Below, piece by piece: positions 5,972 to 6,852 of a stretch of 6,852 bases of DNA. Origin of the DNA: Azohydromonas lata NBRC 102462 (GTDB taxonomy: Bacteria; Pseudomonadota; Gammaproteobacteria; Burkholderiales; Burkholderiaceae_C); contig CAMCTE010000150.1 in assembly GCA_945878385.1 (NCBI GenBank), positions 1-6,852 of the forward strand, read 5' to 3'. Under the pieces are notes generated by a model. It saw nothing but the letters and a program-made list of their open reading frames with translations, ran no database searches and was not told where the DNA came from. The position numbers and the translations under genes are program-made. Numbering within the stretch: position 1 is the stretch's first letter; every line of letters begins with the position of its first letter.

Positions 5972-5983
5972 AGCCACAGGCCT
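5964..5983. repeat. small inverted repeat at the 3' junction of the PHA-system gene
   Basis: AGGCCT occurs at 5964-5969 and 5978-5983 around an 8-nt loop, forming a 6-bp stem that includes the first base of the stop codon. A bidirectional terminator would be expected between these convergent genes, only 30 bases apart, but no T-run follows on either strand. It is recorded as a weak candidate only. Confidence 0.25.
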
Positions 5984-6001
5984 GAGACCTCTCTGATCGG
6001 C

Positions 6002-6259
6002 CTACTTCAGCGACTCCACCAAGTCCACATACTCCTGCATGGCGTCCTCGGCCGACATGCCTTCGATGGCGGCCCAGGCGTCGAATTTGGCGCGGCCCTT
6101 GAAATCCATCATGCCGGGGCGGTCGCCCTGCACATCGCCGTCGGTGGCCTGCTTGTACAGCGCGTAGAGCTTGAGCAGTACCTCGTTGCTGGGCCGGGTG
6201 CCGATGTCCTGAACTTCTTCCGACGCCTTTTTGAATTGAGCCTTGAGTTGCTTGCTCAT
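6002..6259 (-). CDS. acyl-CoA-binding protein (ACBP)
   Basis: The 85-residue protein is a complete four-helix acyl-CoA-binding protein, which sequesters and carries long-chain acyl-CoA esters in the cytoplasm. Core positions match the animal ACBP pattern: Y32, Y35 and K36 in LYALYKQAT; DRPGMMDFKGRAKFDAW (46-62) with K58 at the CoA-phosphate-binding lysine; and Y77 in EDAMQEYVDLV. The start at 6259 follows a textbook AGGAGGA with a 4-nt spacer, and homology begins within a few residues of it, so the 22-codon upstream extension of the frame is rejected. It converges with the PHA-system gene (30 nt apart) and diverges from the WS/DGAT gene. Both neighbours and FadD use or make acyl-CoA, which supports a role in buffering acyl-CoA for storage-lipid synthesis or degradation. 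ACBP is mainly a eukaryotic family, with members in some bacteria including Burkholderiales. The identification is firm; the specific role is inferred. Confidence 0.95.
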   Translation of the reverse strand: MSKQLKAQFKKASEEVQDIGTRPSNEVLLKLYALYKQATDGDVQGDRPGMMDFKGRAKFDAWAAIEGMSAEDAMQEYVDLVESLK

Positions 6260-6342
6260 GGTGTCCTCCTGCGGTGGTGTGGTCGCCGACAATCGCAACT
6301 GTGAACGAGTGTAGTGGAGGATCATCGCCGGATCGCCAGCGG
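6260..6342. promoter_or_regulatory. divergent intergenic region between ACBP and WS/DGAT genes
   Basis: The 83 bases between the two divergent start codons must hold the ACBP promoter and probably that of the WS/DGAT gene. TACACT on the minus strand (around 6309-6314) resembles a -10 box but has no matching -35 element at a usual distance. GGAGGA on the plus strand at 6316-6321 looks like a ribosome site, although the nearest in-frame ATG is 21 nt further on. Confidence 0.4.
6264..6270 (-). promoter_or_regulatory. ribosome binding site of the ACBP gene
   Basis: AGGAGGA on the minus strand, 4 nt before the ATG at 6259. It is a near-perfect anti-16S match, suggesting efficient translation, and it decides the start. 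Confidence 0.8.
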
Positions 6343-6852
6343 ATGTCGCCGGTGGACACCGCCTGGCTGCGCATGGACCGTGAAAACCACCTCATGGCCA
6401 TCAAGGGTGTGTTGGTGCTGGACGGGCGGCTGGCGTTTTCCACGCTGCAGGACTTGTTGCATCAACGCCTGTTGCCGCGTTTCGCGCGCTTCACCCAACG
6501 CGTGGTGCAAGATGAACGCGGTGCCTGGTGGGAGCACGACACCCAGTTCGACATGACCCGCCACTTGCGGCGGCGCCGCCTGGCCCAAGGTGATCCGCAG
6601 CAGCAGCTGGAGGCCCTGTTGGGCCGCTTGGCCGCGCAGCCCTTGCCGGCTGACCGCCCCCTGTGGGCCATGGAATGGATTGAGCGGTACCGTGGGGGCA
6701 GTGCCCTGGTGGTTCGCGTGCACCATTGCATGGCCGATGGGATGGCGCTGATGGGGCTCCTGCGCTGTCTGGCCGATTCGGCACCCGCCGATGTGGATGC
6801 CAGTGCCGATGCCCCCGCATGGCCACACAGCCCGCCGGAGGCCAGCCCCAAG
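6343..6852 (+). CDS. wax ester synthase/diacylglycerol acyltransferase (WS/DGAT), N-terminal part
   Basis: The frame runs from ATG 6343 to the window end without a stop, giving 170 residues of a protein usually near 450-550 residues long. It begins SPVDTAWLRMDRENHLM, the typical N-terminus of bacterial WS/DGAT enzymes, continues with a VLVLDG strand and a DRPLWAMEWIE segment (104-114), and carries the catalytic HHxxxDG motif as HHCMADG (127-133), where H128 is the probable catalytic base. These enzymes transfer acyl groups from acyl-CoA to fatty alcohols or diacylglycerol to make wax esters or triacylglycerol at the membrane and lipid-droplet surface. The start is uncertain. In-frame codons just upstream (DRQR) also look family-like, a GTG at 6301 is available, and the best ribosome-site sequence (6316-6321) is too far from ATG 6343 for normal use. 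The alternating acyl-CoA-using neighbours fit the assignment. Residues past the window cannot be assessed. Confidence 0.9.
   Translation, partial: MSPVDTAWLRMDRENHLMAIKGVLVLDGRLAFSTLQDLLHQRLLPRFARFTQRVVQDERGAWWEHDTQFDMTRHLRRRRLAQGDPQQQLEALLGRLAAQPLPADRPLWAMEWIERYRGGSALVVRVHHCMADGMALMGLLRCLADSAPADVDASADAPAWPHSPPEASPK

Noticed and set aside
6260..6325. A 22-codon N-terminal extension of the acyl-CoA-binding protein
   Set aside because: The textbook ribosome site sits inside the extension just before the ATG at 6259, and the 85-residue product has the usual family length.
6322..6828. Minus-strand frames antisense to the WS/DGAT gene
   Set aside because: The plus strand carries the HHxxxDG motif and the family N-terminus. 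The antisense translations are Gln/Gly/His-rich with no family resemblance.

Overview
The base composition (high GC, strong G/C third-position bias) and gene content point to a betaproteobacterium of the order Burkholderiales, most plausibly a Comamonadaceae member. This is inferred from the close match to family sequences I recall for PobA, PcaHG, FadD, a bacterial acyl-CoA-binding protein and a wax ester synthase/DGAT. No rRNA or other taxonomic marker is present, so the assignment is an inference.

Layout. (1) Positions 1-1084, plus strand: the C-terminal end of a large RTX/adhesin-like, probably type I secreted protein, followed 4 nt later by a small Fe(II)/2-oxoglutarate-dependent dioxygenase of the prolyl-hydroxylase-like fold. 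(2) Positions 1085-1158: a short convergent intergenic gap with a 10-bp tandem repeat and hairpin potential. (3) Positions 1159-3793, minus strand: a compact operon transcribed pobA > pcaH > pcaG, encoding 4-hydroxybenzoate 3-monooxygenase and both subunits of protocatechuate 3,4-dioxygenase. Together they convert 4-hydroxybenzoate to protocatechuate and then to 3-carboxy-cis,cis-muconate. (4) Positions 3794-4019: a 226-bp divergent intergenic region that must carry the control regions of both flanking operons. (5) Positions 4020-5971, plus strand: fadD (long-chain acyl-CoA synthetase), overlapping by one base a small polyhydroxyalkanoate-system protein. (6) Positions 6002-6259, minus strand: an acyl-CoA-binding protein. 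(7) Positions 6343-6852, plus strand: the N-terminal third or so of a WS/DGAT acyltransferase that runs off the window.

The window reads as three functional blocks: a cell-surface or secreted protein with a possible modifying enzyme; an aromatic-acid (beta-ketoadipate pathway, upper part) operon; and a fatty acid activation, acyl-CoA buffering and storage-lipid group (FadD, PHA-system protein, ACBP, WS/DGAT). All complete genes look intact. I see no insertion sequence, CRISPR array, tRNA or rRNA. The least explained arrangement is the dioxygenase tightly coupled to the RTX-like gene. I find no strong evidence of an entirely new system.
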